A DNA stretch of 64,000 bases. Origin: Usnea hakonensis. Taxonomy: Eukaryota > Ascomycota > Lecanoromycetes > Lecanorales > Parmeliaceae. Positions within the stretch are counted from its first letter, which is position 1, and every line of letters begins with the position of its first letter. Under the pieces are notes generated by a model. The model saw only the letters and a list, made by a program, of their open reading frames with translations. It searched no databases and was not told where the DNA came from. Where the stretch lies: NCBI GenBank assembly GCA_013423325.1, contig BLJB01000293.1:20174-84173 (forward strand). Reading direction: 5' to 3'. This document shows, one piece after another, positions 34,385-44,813 of the stretch. The translations under genes and the position numbers were made by a program.

Positions 34385-37009
34385 TGTTCAACGGAAGCTC
34401 GAGCTCTATACTCTACTCTTCATCACCTTACTTTACCTCAGGTGCTTAAGGTAAGGTAGGTTTGAAAAGGATGGAATTCTGCAAGTGGATATTTCGAGCC
34501 CTAACGCTAGTCTTATATCGTTTAGTGCAAACACCCCGCGCCAGTTCAGCGAATCGCAACCGTACCGCTGCAACCATGTTTAAGGCGAAGTCTAAATGCT
34601 GGGATGGCCGAGATGCATGAACTCAGAACTTCATGCATCCTGTTCCTTCTGCTTACTGCTAGACTCGCTGCTAAATTCCAACTCGTTGCGCCGTTGTATG
34701 GCGAGAATAGCGTCAGGGTGAACGATTGGCGGAAAGCAGCCCATTATTAGTGCCAAGCGGACGGCCGGCCATTAAGGTGATTGGAAGATATGATCTGCAT
34801 GAATGCATCACTATCACGAGCAGGTCGTTGACCGCTTTCTTGACCGAATCTTTCAGCCCTTCAGCCCTTCAGCCTCTCGAAGATATGTACCCAATGTTCC
34901 TGGTGCTTTTGAAGGAGCCGGCAGCCCCTGTAAAGAGGCCTCCTGGCCTTCCGAAAGGTCGACTCCTGTGTCTGACGGACCTGCATCGCAACGAAAAAAA
35001 GTCGGCATTTTACTTGCAGGCCTGCGTCGTGCCCTCAGCGGTTAAAGAGGCATCCCGACATGCTCGCAGATAGTTTGTTCGAGGTGCAGAAAGCCACAGA
35101 CGACCGGATCAAGCCACACGCACGGATGAGGGTGACATGGAACGGTCACGGGTGAAGAAAGTGAAGAAACAGGGAAGACGGTCAGTAGCCGAACTAATCC
35201 GATTGCTAATTGCCATTCATCTTTCGCTCTTGACTGGGCAAGGGTGAAATTTTGTGAGTTTCTTTTTTTTTCTTTTTCTTTTTTTTTTTTTGTTATGCCG
35301 AGGGGGCCAAGCGTAATAACCCCAAAGGCGGACACTTGCATGAGAAGTGAGAATTTTTTAGGAAGTTTTAGGATGAATATAATTTGGCAAAGATTTTTAG
35401 TTTTGGCGGAAGAAAGTGAGTACATATCAGCAACTAAGATACATAGTCTATTGGGTTAAGAAGGAAAAACAAGTCAGTGTGGTGATCGTCCGTACATGAG
35501 CATGTTGGAGTAAGTGAATGAAGATGAAGATGAAGATGAATATATGTGAATATGAGATAGACTGATACTGTAGATACCTACCTACCTACCAAGCACCAAG
35601 CTATTCCTTAACCCTACTTACCTTAAATTTAAAGGCAGGCAACCTTAGCCTTAGCCGCTAGCGTGCGGGAGGCCATACAAGGAGCCAAGTAAAAATCAAC
35701 AGGTCAAAGTTCGCGAGACAACCGAAAAAATAAAAAATAACCACTTTCACGCCTCTCCTTCCTTCTCTTGTCAAGTCATCACAAGTGACAAGGCATACTA
35801 TTACTACTACCACTACCACTAATACCACTATTCTACCACAATAGCAAGTCCATAGCTACTTTAGTATCCCAGAAAGGTCTGTCATTGGTCGCCTCTACCT
35901 GCAAAGCTCACCCGCCCAGGCATTTGGCCCGAAGCCTTCATCTGCCCCATTCAGCCTCTCAGATCATCAATGTAACCTTTTCCCCCCAGCAGGGAGGAAG
36001 GAACTATCCTCTGAAATTTCCCACCCGTTTTCTCAATACACTTGCGCAAGATCTTCTGAACGCTGACAGTCAGCCATCCAATAGATACGTGACTTTGCGC
36101 CGGAGAAAGGAAACGCCAGCATCACCCGCACACCAAGGCAAAACTAGGCATCTTTCTTCTGCAGCCCCACACCTCCATCTTTCTCTGCTTGAAACGTCCC
36201 GTCTACAGACGAATTAGGCTCTCCTACACTTTTCACTGGACGGCTTCTTGTCTTTTTGCGGTCCGAAGCTCCCCAGGACGCAAGTAGCTGCAGATATTGC
36301 CCACACGCCTTATTTTCCTTATCCCTGTGGTCCAAATTGTGGTTCCAGGTGCCAATACTCAACCGCGCCGTGTCAAGGAAAAATCGATCTCTACACCAGC
36401 GAAGTGAGGAAACCGTTTCTCTCGGCAATCGAATTCCTATCGCTATCGTCATGGGTCCGTCTATCCTCCTCTTCTCCTCCTCTCCCTTCTGCACTAAGCT
36501 TAGTCTACCCTTGCGACCGATGAACCGCGTGTCTTCGGCTTGCTCTAGCTGCTCCTGAGTCCGAGACACGCTCACTCCTGCTTCTCTGCCAATTGCTATC
36601 GGTGTTCGAGAATTCGAGTATATTGTAAACTTCAAGGCTTATATTTTTACTTTAGATTCAGCAGACGTATATCGTCCTCATGCTGTAAGTACCGCTGGTT
36701 CATCAACTTTTGTCTTTCGTGTATTTCTTTTCCTTTTTCCCCTCAAACCGCGCGCGAGACTGGCGCTTTTGAACCTCATAAAACCTTCGGCGTGCCCGGC
36801 AGTCAGGGACTGCTGCTTCTGAATAATCACACCGCTGCTTTGTTTCCTTCTTCGAAATCTGCAGTTGTTCATTGGCTCTTTTCTTCCCTTGGTGCTGGAG
36901 ACAAAACTGCTGCAATCGCCTCCGTTCGCCTCTCATTCTAGACTTTGGTGTTATTGAGGACGAGGTGGCCTGCGTTCGGTGGATTCAGGTCCCAGCTAAC
37001 ATTGCATAG
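34385..37009. other. Long gene-free stretch with microsatellites; leader of the RRM gene
   Basis: 2.6 kb without a supported gene. It holds a T-rich run (35262-35291), a GAAGAT microsatellite (about 35518-35541), an ACT/ACC-rich run (about 35800-35835) and, from about 35880, CT-rich DNA that looks like the 5' leader of the next gene. ATGCT followed by GTAAGT at 36680-36690 is a candidate first exon end for that gene. Confidence 0.45.
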
Positions 37010-38986
37010 CGTGAGCGTTCTCGCTCACCAAGACGCCGATCTCGAAGCCCACGTCGTCGTCGTTCTTACTCGCCTCGAAGCCGTTCTAGAAGCCGCGACG
37101 ACTACCGCAGAAACGATCGTCGTTCCCGTTCGCCGATGAATAGCGGCGTTGGTGGCTATTCAGGTTCAAGTTACAGTCGTGGAGGAGGAGCAGCACCTCC
37201 AGTCAGAAGTTTCGAAGAGCGTGCGCAAGCAAAAGAGCAGATGATGGCTTCGGTCCGCGAATCCTCCCAGCAGGAACGTCGTGTTTACGTCGGAAACCTT
37301 TCTTACGACGTCAAATGGCATCACCTCAAAGATTTCATGAGGCAGGGTAAGCTAATCTACGCCCCAGGATACTGACTGGTTGGTCATCGACGGTAGCTGA
37401 CGACGGGGTGCAGCGGGGGAGGTTCTCTTTGCCGATGTGTTGTTACTTCCGAATGGAATGTCGAAGGTGGGCGCCTATGCGTAGAGATGGCTGGTCTTTC
37501 TGGTTTTGTTTTGGTTGATGGACGTTGGATTGACGGATTGGGACTTTGTCCGCGGGTTATGTAGGGATGCGGGTAAGTTGACCTTTTGTATTTGCAAGAC
37601 GTATTGGCTGACCTAAAGTAGGATTGTGGAGTACGCTACAAGGGATCAAGCCCAGCAAGCCGTCAACACGCTTAGCAATCAAAACCTTATGGGCAGACTT
37701 GTTTACGTTCGCGAAGTAAGACCCCAAAAGCCTTGTCTGCAATCCAGGCACGGATGCGTCAATTGCCCATGCTATAAGGCACTAACAAGTGATCCATTAG
37801 GACCGCGAGGCCGAACCTCGCTTTACCGGACCATCTTCGGCTCGTGGAGGCTATGAAAGCGGACCCCCTCGAGGTGGCTATAGCGGCGCATTCGCCGGTG
37901 GTGGTGGTGGCTACGGAGTCCCTCCTCCATCCAGCGGCGGGCGTCAGATCTTCATCAACAATGTCTGTCATCTTCATTCTATTTTTCATCGCCTTATATG
38001 AACTCCCGTTGACATGATTGGTGTAGTTGCCGTACACCGTTGGCTGGCAAGATCTGAAGGACTTGTTTCGTCAAGCTGGTATGTAACATTTCCAGAAACT
38101 AACAATGTATCCTTTCGTTTGCAGGGTTATAATTGACGGTTAAATTTGCAGCCCAACAAGGTGCCGTCATCCGTGCCGACGTCCATTTAGGTCCAGATGG
38201 TCGCCCGAAAGGCTCCGGTATTGTTGCGTTTGAGAATGCCGAGGATGCGCGTAATGCCATCAACCAGTTCAATGGTTATGATTGGCAAGGCCGCGCGTTG
38301 GAGGTTCGTGAAGACAGATTTGCTGGACCACCTAGTGGCGGGTACCAAGGTCGTGGCGGATTTGGTGGTATGGGACGTGGAGGCTTTCGTGGCGGCTACG
38401 GTGGTGGTCGAGGTGGCTACGGAGGCTATGGAGGACGTGGTGGCTATGGAGGTGGAGGTGGAGGTGGTGGCTACGGTGGTCCGCCAGCCGGCAGTTTCCA
38501 AGACGGTGCTGCTCCAGGCGCTGCCGCTGCAGCACCAAACTCCTTCACAGACTACGCTACATCTGGGGGAGAAATGAGCGACTTGATTTATGTTCGGAAT
38601 GTATGTCATCATTTCTACTCCCACGCTCTCCAACAGCTAACATGACCACTGTAGTTGCCATGGTCCACCAGCAACGAGGATCTGGTAGAACTTTTCACGA
38701 CAATCGGCAAAGTCGAGCGTGCAGAGATCCAGTATGAACCTAATGGCCGTTCTCGAGGTACCGGCGTCGTACAATTTGACTCGCCTGAGAATGCCGAAAC
38801 CGCCATTTGTACGATGCTGCGTCTAAGAAATGAAAGAGAAATGCTAATCTCGTCTTAGCCAAGTTCACTGGATATCAGTATGGTGGACGTCCACTCGGCC
38901 TTACCTTCGTCAAATATCAGAATCCGGGTGATGCAATGGAGGGCACAGAGCAGACTGGGGGCATGACTCAAGACCAGATCATGTAA
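37010..38986 (+). CDS. GBP2-like: Three-RRM SR/RGG mRNA-binding protein, Gbp2/Hrb1-like (5' exon unresolved)
   Basis: Related to yeast Gbp2/Hrb1, which load on nascent mRNA with TREX and aid export quality control. Coding exons: 37010-37346, 37414-37466, an 8-nt microexon 37565-37572, 37622-37715, 37801-37962, 38027-38078, 38152-38600, 38655-38808 and 38859-38986; all keep phase (about 480 residues). Domain order: SR-rich start (RERSRSPRRRSRSPRRRR), RRM1 (RRVYVGNLSYDVKW; RNP1 SKGCGIVEY built across the microexon), a linker, RRM2 (RQIFINNLPYTVGW; RPKGSGIVAF), a long RGG/Gly-Tyr tract (about 38330-38490), and RRM3 (DLIYVRNLPWSTSN; RSRGTGVVQF). The start codon is not in the first listed exon. 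ATG at 36680 with GTAAGT donor would join in phase only to an acceptor at 37031; the better-looking acceptor at 37009 is in another phase, so the first exon stays open. Confidence 0.9.
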
Positions 38987-40121
38987 TGCGTTCACGTCCC
39001 TGCATGCGTGTGGTCGGCATTTCAGCTTGTGGGAGCGGTCACATATTCAAAAGCATTAGGACATTTACAAGGGTAGGGTTTCGGAGAATTTCCTGCAGTC
39101 CGCAAAAGCGTATGGTCAGTAATAGTGGAAGATGTCGTTGTGACCTTGATACCTCCCCTCATTGTATTTTAACATCAGTCGCATGCCAGTCTTTGCCATG
39201 GATTAGGGCCATCAGGTCGGAATGGAATGCTGCCGTCTGCTGCGCAGACACAAAGCTGTTCAACTGCTTGTGCACGAGCGTTGTGGTCTAAGTTGCAGCT
39301 CGTATGGCTACTCTCATGTCTACGTCTGTCATGACCATCTCGAGTCCTCCGACCCCATCCCAGGTTTCTCATTCCGTTTGTGCTTGTCCCTAGAATACAG
39401 CATTTCCACAACTTCTCAAAACCCGAATCCATAGAGGATACCGTGTTCTGGGGCCAAACGAAGACCATCGGTGCTCTAGAAAGTTTGGTTTCCTTCTTGC
39501 AGCAATCGTTTCATTCTCCAGTTGTTATTCTACGTCTTCACAACCGCCCCATACCCTCCACAAGGCCTAAGTACATTCTCAGTAAAACCTACACTTTCGG
39601 CTTTGCCCACTTCTCAACCCGCCACTCGCTCTAACCTCATGACAGTGTCAATAGGATTTACTCTCGTTCCCGGTCGAATCGTAGAAAGGTATATGCCACG
39701 GATGCCATTACCGCCCTAGGATCAGCCATCTTTGATTAAGGCTTAGGCGTGCGCTGTGCACTTCTGTCTAATACTCAAACCACGCTCCCATGGATATTTT
39801 CAACCCAGAAGGGCGATCCAAGGGTCTTCGCCATCAGAGGCACCGCCAGTGGTATCTGAATTTGCTTAGCTAAGCGTAATGGATTATCATTAATTGCGTT
39901 TCTAGAGGCGGATTCGAAACGAAGACTCGACGCTGATGGCGGAGAGGCCGGGAAATGGGTTGTTATTTCAACGTTTAGGTATTGCGATGAGAAAGACTAA
40001 GTGAAGAAGAGCTGAGCAAGTCCAAGTTGCTTGTTTGATTCATAGGGTCCGTGTAAGAGTCAAGACGAATCGATATCATATAGTCGTGGACAGCAGGAGA
40101 AGACAGGGAAGTACTCGTAAG

Positions 40122-40175
40122 TAAGTATGAAGAAAGTATTAGTTGACATAAGTATGAAGAAAGTATTACCTGACA
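40122..40175. repeat. 27-bp tandem repeat, two units
   Basis: TAAGTATGAAGAAAGTATTA begins at 40122 and again at 40149, each followed by a near-identical end (AGTTGACA or ACCTGACA). The units differ at two positions. Confidence 0.9.
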
Positions 40176-40371
40176 GCCCGGAAATGCACGTACTCTAGTG
40201 CTCGAAGAAGCTAGAGAGGGTATCTTTGGTCAATGGAGAATGTATAATTATTTTGTATGTAGAGCACTGTAGGGTGACATGTACTTAATATACATGATAC
40301 CTAGATTACTTTATACAATAAAGTAAGGTATCTATGAGAGGGATATACGAGTACGATCAAGCTTAAAAAGT

Positions 40372-40409
40372 CACGTGATGTCGCGTTATCGGTCACTCCC
40401 GTAACGCGT
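40372..40409. promoter_or_regulatory. RAD54 upstream elements: CACGTG and ACGCGT
   Basis: CACGTG (40372-40377) and ACGCGT (40404-40409) lie about 100-135 bp before the RAD54 start. ACGCGT matches the MluI cell-cycle box of S-phase genes, and CACGTG is a bHLH E-box. Position and gene function suit a cell-cycle role; the sites themselves are short. Confidence 0.35.
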
Positions 40410-40507
40410 CTCGGTGGCAAAGTAGAAACTCAAAGGATAGATATTGATATGCCTGCTGACCGAGATAAATTGAGAAGAATATAACACACATCTGCTCCCT
40501 TCTCCAA

Positions 40508-42952
40508 ATGCATCGGCCCAAAGCTTTAGACTTTTCAGCCGACAAAGAGAACACTCCGGCATCCCAGAAAGAGAAAGCCTCGAGATTATATGCCCCTGGG
40601 CCACAATCGATAGAACGGCTCATCAAGCCTTTTAGATGCCCTGGTAGTGCTACCCCGACTCGTGCGTCAGAGAAACCGGCAAGGAAAAAGAGAAAAGTCA
40701 ACTACGCCGACGCGGAAGGTAGTGTTGAGGATGGAGAGAAACCATATACAAATGAAGACCGCCTCGCATTGGCCAACAGAGACGTCAATAAGTTCCCGGT
40801 ATTTAAGGTCAAGGATAAAGATACGCTGTTCAGACAACGCTTCGCAGTGCCCTTGATTAATAAGGACGCTGGAGGCTACAACCCATTTCGTCCGGCGCCT
40901 ACACTGGGCATGCGAAAGGGCGCCGTTTTCATCGCGAAGCCACTACACGATCCTAGCGGAGAATTTGCCATAGTGCTGTTTGATCCTACAACTGACGACA
41001 AGCCTGCTACGGTTGAAGAGGAGGTCAAACATAGTCAAGATGAGAGTATCCCAAAGCTTGATGTCCCAATCATGCATCGGAGCTTGGCGGATATACTGGG
41101 ATTGAAGAAGCAAGTTGAAGAGCACCCAAAGGTCCCTGTGGTCATTGACCCAAGGCTAGTTAAAGTTCTGAGGCCCCATCAGGTAGAAGGGGTCAAATTC
41201 CTCTATCGATGTGTCACCGGGCTCCTAGATGCAAAGGCGAATGGCTGCATCATGGCAGACGAAATGGGCTTGGGAAAGACCTTGCAATGCATTGCGTTGA
41301 TGTGGACCCTGTTGAAGCAATCGCCCGAGCCTGGGAAATCTACGATTCAGAAGTGCGTCATTGCATGTCCATCGAGTCTAGTCAGGAATTGGGCAAACGA
41401 ACTTGTGAAGTGGCTTGGGAAAGACGCTGTAACTCCCTTTGCAGTAGATGGCAAGGGGTCCAAAGATGAACTGATCACGCAACTAAGGCAATGGTGTGTC
41501 GCTAGCGGTCGAGCCGTGGTACGGCCTGTACTTATTGTATCTTATGAAACGCTGCGACTGAATGTAGGTGAGTTGAACAATACTCCAATCGGACTTTTGC
41601 TCTGCGACGAAGGACATCGTCTGAAGAACGGAGAATCTCAAACCTTCGAAGCCTTGAACGGACTCAACGTTTCTCGACGAGTCATACTTTCTGGCACCCC
41701 GATTCAGAATGACCTGTCAGAATATTTCTCCTTGCTAAATTTTGCCAACCCAAGCCTACTTGGCACACGCATGGAGTTCCGCAAGCAGTACGAATTGCCA
41801 ATTCTCCGAGGCCGAGATGCTGCAGGAACAGAGGCAGACCAACTAAAAGGGAATGAGCGTCTGGCAGAGCTGTTAGCACTAGTCAACAGGTTCATCATTC
41901 GGCGAACGAACGATATCCTGTCGAAGTATCTGCCCGTCAAGTATGAGCACGTCGTCTTCTGTAACCTTGCACCATTCCAGCTGGATCTCTACAATCACTT
42001 CATCCAAAGTCCAGAGATTAGGAGCCTTCTGAGAGGCAAAGGCAGTCAGCCACTGAAAGCCATCGGCATGCTCAAAAAGTTGTGCAATCACCCAGATCTA
42101 CTCAACCTACCAGACGATCTTCCTGGCTGTGAACAGTATTTCCCTGATGATTACATCCCGAAAGACGCTAGAGGAAGAGACCGAGACGTAAAGTCGTGGT
42201 ACTCTGGTAAAATGCAAGTCCTCGATCGCATGCTTGCCAGGATAAGGCAGGATACCAACGACAAGATCGTCCTCATCAGCAACTACACGCAGACGCTCGA
42301 CATTTTCGACAAGCTCTGCCGCTCTCGCAATTATGGCGTCCTTCGCCTTGATGGCACCATGAATGTCAACAAGCGGCAGAAGCTCGTCGACAAGTTCAAT
42401 GACCCGGAAGGCGAGGAATTCGTCTTCCTCCTCAGCAGCAAGGCCGGTGGTTGCGGTCTCAATCTGATCGGTGCGAACCGACTCGTCCTCTTCGATCCAG
42501 ACTGGAATCCGGCGGCCGACCAGCAAGCCCTGGCTCGCGTGTGGCGCGACGGGCAGAAGAAGGATTGCTTCGTCTACCGCTTCATCGCCACCGGCACCAT
42601 CGAAGAGAAAATCTTCCAGCGCCAATCGCACAAGCAATCCCTATCCTCCTGCGTCGTCGACTCGGCCGAGGACGTCGAACGCCACTTCACCCTCGACTCC
42701 CTCCGCGAATTGTTCCAGTACAAACCGGGCACCACGAGCGACACGCATGACAGTTTCAAGTGCAAGCGGTGCAAGCCCGACGGTAAGCAGTACCTCAAAG
42801 CCCCCGCGATGCTGTACGGCGACACGAGCAGTTGGAACCACTTTGTCAACGACGGGGAAGCGGGTCCGTTGGCCAAGATTCAGGATTTGCTGCTGAGGCA
42901 GGAGACGGCGGATCAGGCGGTCAGTGCGGTGTTTCAGTATATCAGTCATTAA
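40508..42952 (+). CDS. RAD54: DNA repair translocase Rad54
   Basis: Swi2/Snf2-family dsDNA translocase that works with Rad51 in homologous recombination. A single exon of 814 residues, near the length of other filamentous-fungal Rad54. The N-terminus has the basic Rad51-interaction region (RLIKPFRCPGSATPTRASEK, RKKRKVNYADAEG). Helicase motifs are in order: I DEMGLGKT, Ia CPSSLVRNWANE, II DEGH (CDEGHRLKN), III LSGTPIQND, then the helicase C half with SNYTQTLDIF, IV/V LLSSKAGGCGLNLIGANRL and VI ARVWRDGQKK. The C-terminal zinc-like motif FKCKRCKPDGKQY follows. The absence of introns contrasts with its neighbours. There is no sign of damage. Confidence 0.98.
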   Translation: MHRPKALDFSADKENTPASQKEKASRLYAPGPQSIERLIKPFRCPGSATPTRASEKPARKKRKVNYADAEGSVEDGEKPYTNEDRLALANRDVNKFPVFKVKDKDTLFRQRFAVPLINKDAGGYNPFRPAPTLGMRKGAVFIAKPLHDPSGEFAIVLFDPTTDDKPATVEEEVKHSQDESIPKLDVPIMHRSLADILGLKKQVEEHPKVPVVIDPRLVKVLRPHQVEGVKFLYRCVTGLLDAKANGCIMADEMGLGKTLQCIALMWTLLKQSPEPGKSTIQKCVIACPSSLVRNWANELVKWLGKDAVTPFAVDGKGSKDELITQLRQWCVASGRAVVRPVLIVSYETLRLNVGELNNTPIGLLLCDEGHRLKNGESQTFEALNGLNVSRRVILSGTPIQNDLSEYFSLLNFANPSLLGTRMEFRKQYELPILRGRDAAGTEADQLKGNERLAELLALVNRFIIRRTNDILSKYLPVKYEHVVFCNLAPFQLDLYNHFIQSPEIRSLLRGKGSQPLKAIGMLKKLCNHPDLLNLPDDLPGCEQYFPDDYIPKDARGRDRDVKSWYSGKMQVLDRMLARIRQDTNDKIVLISNYTQTLDIFDKLCRSRNYGVLRLDGTMNVNKRQKLVDKFNDPEGEEFVFLLSSKAGGCGLNLIGANRLVLFDPDWNPAADQQALARVWRDGQKKDCFVYRFIATGTIEEKIFQRQSHKQSLSSCVVDSAEDVERHFTLDSLRELFQYKPGTTSDTHDSFKCKRCKPDGKQYLKAPAMLYGDTSSWNHFVNDGEAGPLAKIQDLLLRQETADQAVSAVFQYISH

Positions 42953-44813
42953 GCACGGGACTTGGCAATAAAAGTATATGTGGCTTTGGTTTGGTGCTGG
43001 GAGGTCAGAGAGCCGGCGCATAGGAAGCAGTTTTGGCGGATTGGCATCACTGAGCTTTATTGGCGTTGCTGCATAATGCCTCGTGGGCTATAATTCAACG
43101 AAGTTTTGATGTTGGCTACGTGCTTCCAAGCCTTTTCTCCTGCACCGTCTATCAAGCAATGATCACGAACATGGATATGAGCATAGAGCGTAGAGCATCA
43201 GCGTTAGCAAGGACCAACAATCAAACAAATCGTCTACACCTCAAACCACCCCATCCCATCCCATCCCAATTCATCCCATAACGCACAAAGGTGGCAATCC
43301 CATCCATCCATCCATCACTACTTATCACCACTTATCTCATCACATCACGCTCCGTACTCTGTTAAACCGAAACCAAACGCAAATATCTACTACCCACCCC
43401 CCCTACCTCCCTGCCTTCTCTTCTTATCTTTTCCTGTTCTTTCACTTCTACATCCCTTTCAACCCAGGCCTTCCTTATACTCCCCTTTTCCCTTCCCTTC
43501 CCTTCCCTTCCTTTCCCTTCCCATTCTTTCTCTCGACCTCCCCCGCTCCCCCCGTCTCCCCCAACCAATCCCTTACCTTACCTTTTCCCCCATCCCCTAT
43601 CCAAAACACCAACCCCGCACATCCCAACACCAGCCCAAACCCAACCCAGCACACCACAAAACCCACAAACACACCTCTCACTACACTACACACAACATCC
43701 TATCCTTATACCGGCATAAATTCCCATAACGACTTCAACGAGATGGGATTTCGAAAAAAAAAATCGTAAGCTCGCAAGATCGTAAGCTCGTGCAACTGGG
43801 AGCATTGAGGGACGCCCATGCGTAAAGAGGGTGCTGGTTGCGTGTATCCATTTGTGTATTTGTATACTGGTAATATATACTAGTAATCTATTCCAATTGA
43901 GAAAGAACGGGGTTTAAATGGTAAGAGAATAGGGGGGAGGGGGAGGGAGGTAGATGATTTAGCGGGAGCTGGAGGATTAGGGACGGTGGGGTTGGAGTAA
44001 GGCGAAGAGGAACCGCGGGGCTGAGGGTGAGGATCGGGATGGGATGGGATGGGAGCGGAGCGGAGCAGAGGGGAATAGGGCGCTGTTCTTGGGGATAGAG
44101 TCTAGTGGCCGTTGAAGATTCATTGGGGTTTAGAAGGGGGGGATTGGATTTGTGTAATTGTTTGGTTGGTTGGGAGGTTGGTTGGGAGGTTGGTTTATAC
44201 CTAGTGTGGAATAAGTGGTTGCATGTTAGATTGTTTCGTCATCGGCTCTACGTTCCGTATGAGGAGTCGAACGATTATTGGGGCTGCTATGCCATGCTGG
44301 GGATCCATGTACGTACGTATTCGATTTTGCGGACGGAGCGAGCTCCGTGGGATAGGGGTGGCCCAGGGTAAGGCATGGTTAGTGTGGGGTTGAACATGGT
44401 AGTCCGTGTGTGGGGGAAGGAGGCTGGGATCTGGGATCTGGGAGGGAGGAAGAGGTCTGAGCGTCGTGGGTGGGGTGCAGTAAGATTGAAGGTACATGCA
44501 TGGCGGATGAGAGAAAAGGCGGACGGTGGTAGGTACGCGATTGGAGAGATGGTGGGATCGAGAGGATTGACCCTCTGTCGAATATGGTTACATTAGGGAT
44601 ACACCCAGATCCTGTGCTCAGGGTTCCCTGGGATATAATTTCAGTCCTTCAGACACACGTGCAATATGCGGTCTCATCTCGGTCAACGAGCCGACGGGAT
44701 GCACCCAGATCTATGCGCCAAGCCTTAACCATCTGATGACTCCTCAACGCCTGCAAATTCAGGCCGGCTGCTCCTAAGCTTTCCGAATCGCTCTGTCCTG
44801 GTGATACCGCTAT
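42953..44813. other. Gene-free stretch with strong strand asymmetry
   Basis: 1.9 kb without a supported gene. The + strand is pyrimidine-rich from about 43240 to 43700, with runs such as TTCCCTTCCCTTCCC. It then turns G-rich from about 43900 to 44550 (GGGGGAGGGGGAGGGAGG near 43935; GGTTGGTTGGGAGG near 44165). The open minus-strand frames at 43362-43693 are artefacts of this composition. Confidence 0.6.
43250..44054. repeat. Inverted repeat of CCCAT units
   Basis: CCCATCCCATCCCATCCC near 43250-43269 is matched by its reverse complement GGGATGGGATGGGATGGG at 44036-44053, about 770 bp apart. This forms the ends of the strand-asymmetric block. Confidence 0.6.

Larger units (their letters stand above)
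38987..40507. other. Gene-free stretch between the RRM gene and RAD54
   Basis: 1.5 kb with no supported gene. It holds a 27-bp tandem repeat (listed separately) and the RAD54 promoter at its right end. Confidence 0.45.

Noticed and set aside
38197..38577. Overlapping frames in the Gly-Tyr tract of the RRM gene
   Set aside because: Repetitive codons keep all frames open; only the RGG frame joins to the RRMs in phase.
43362..43693. Gly/Glu/Lys-rich minus-strand frames
   Set aside because: They are translations of the CT-rich tract and have no protein-like composition.
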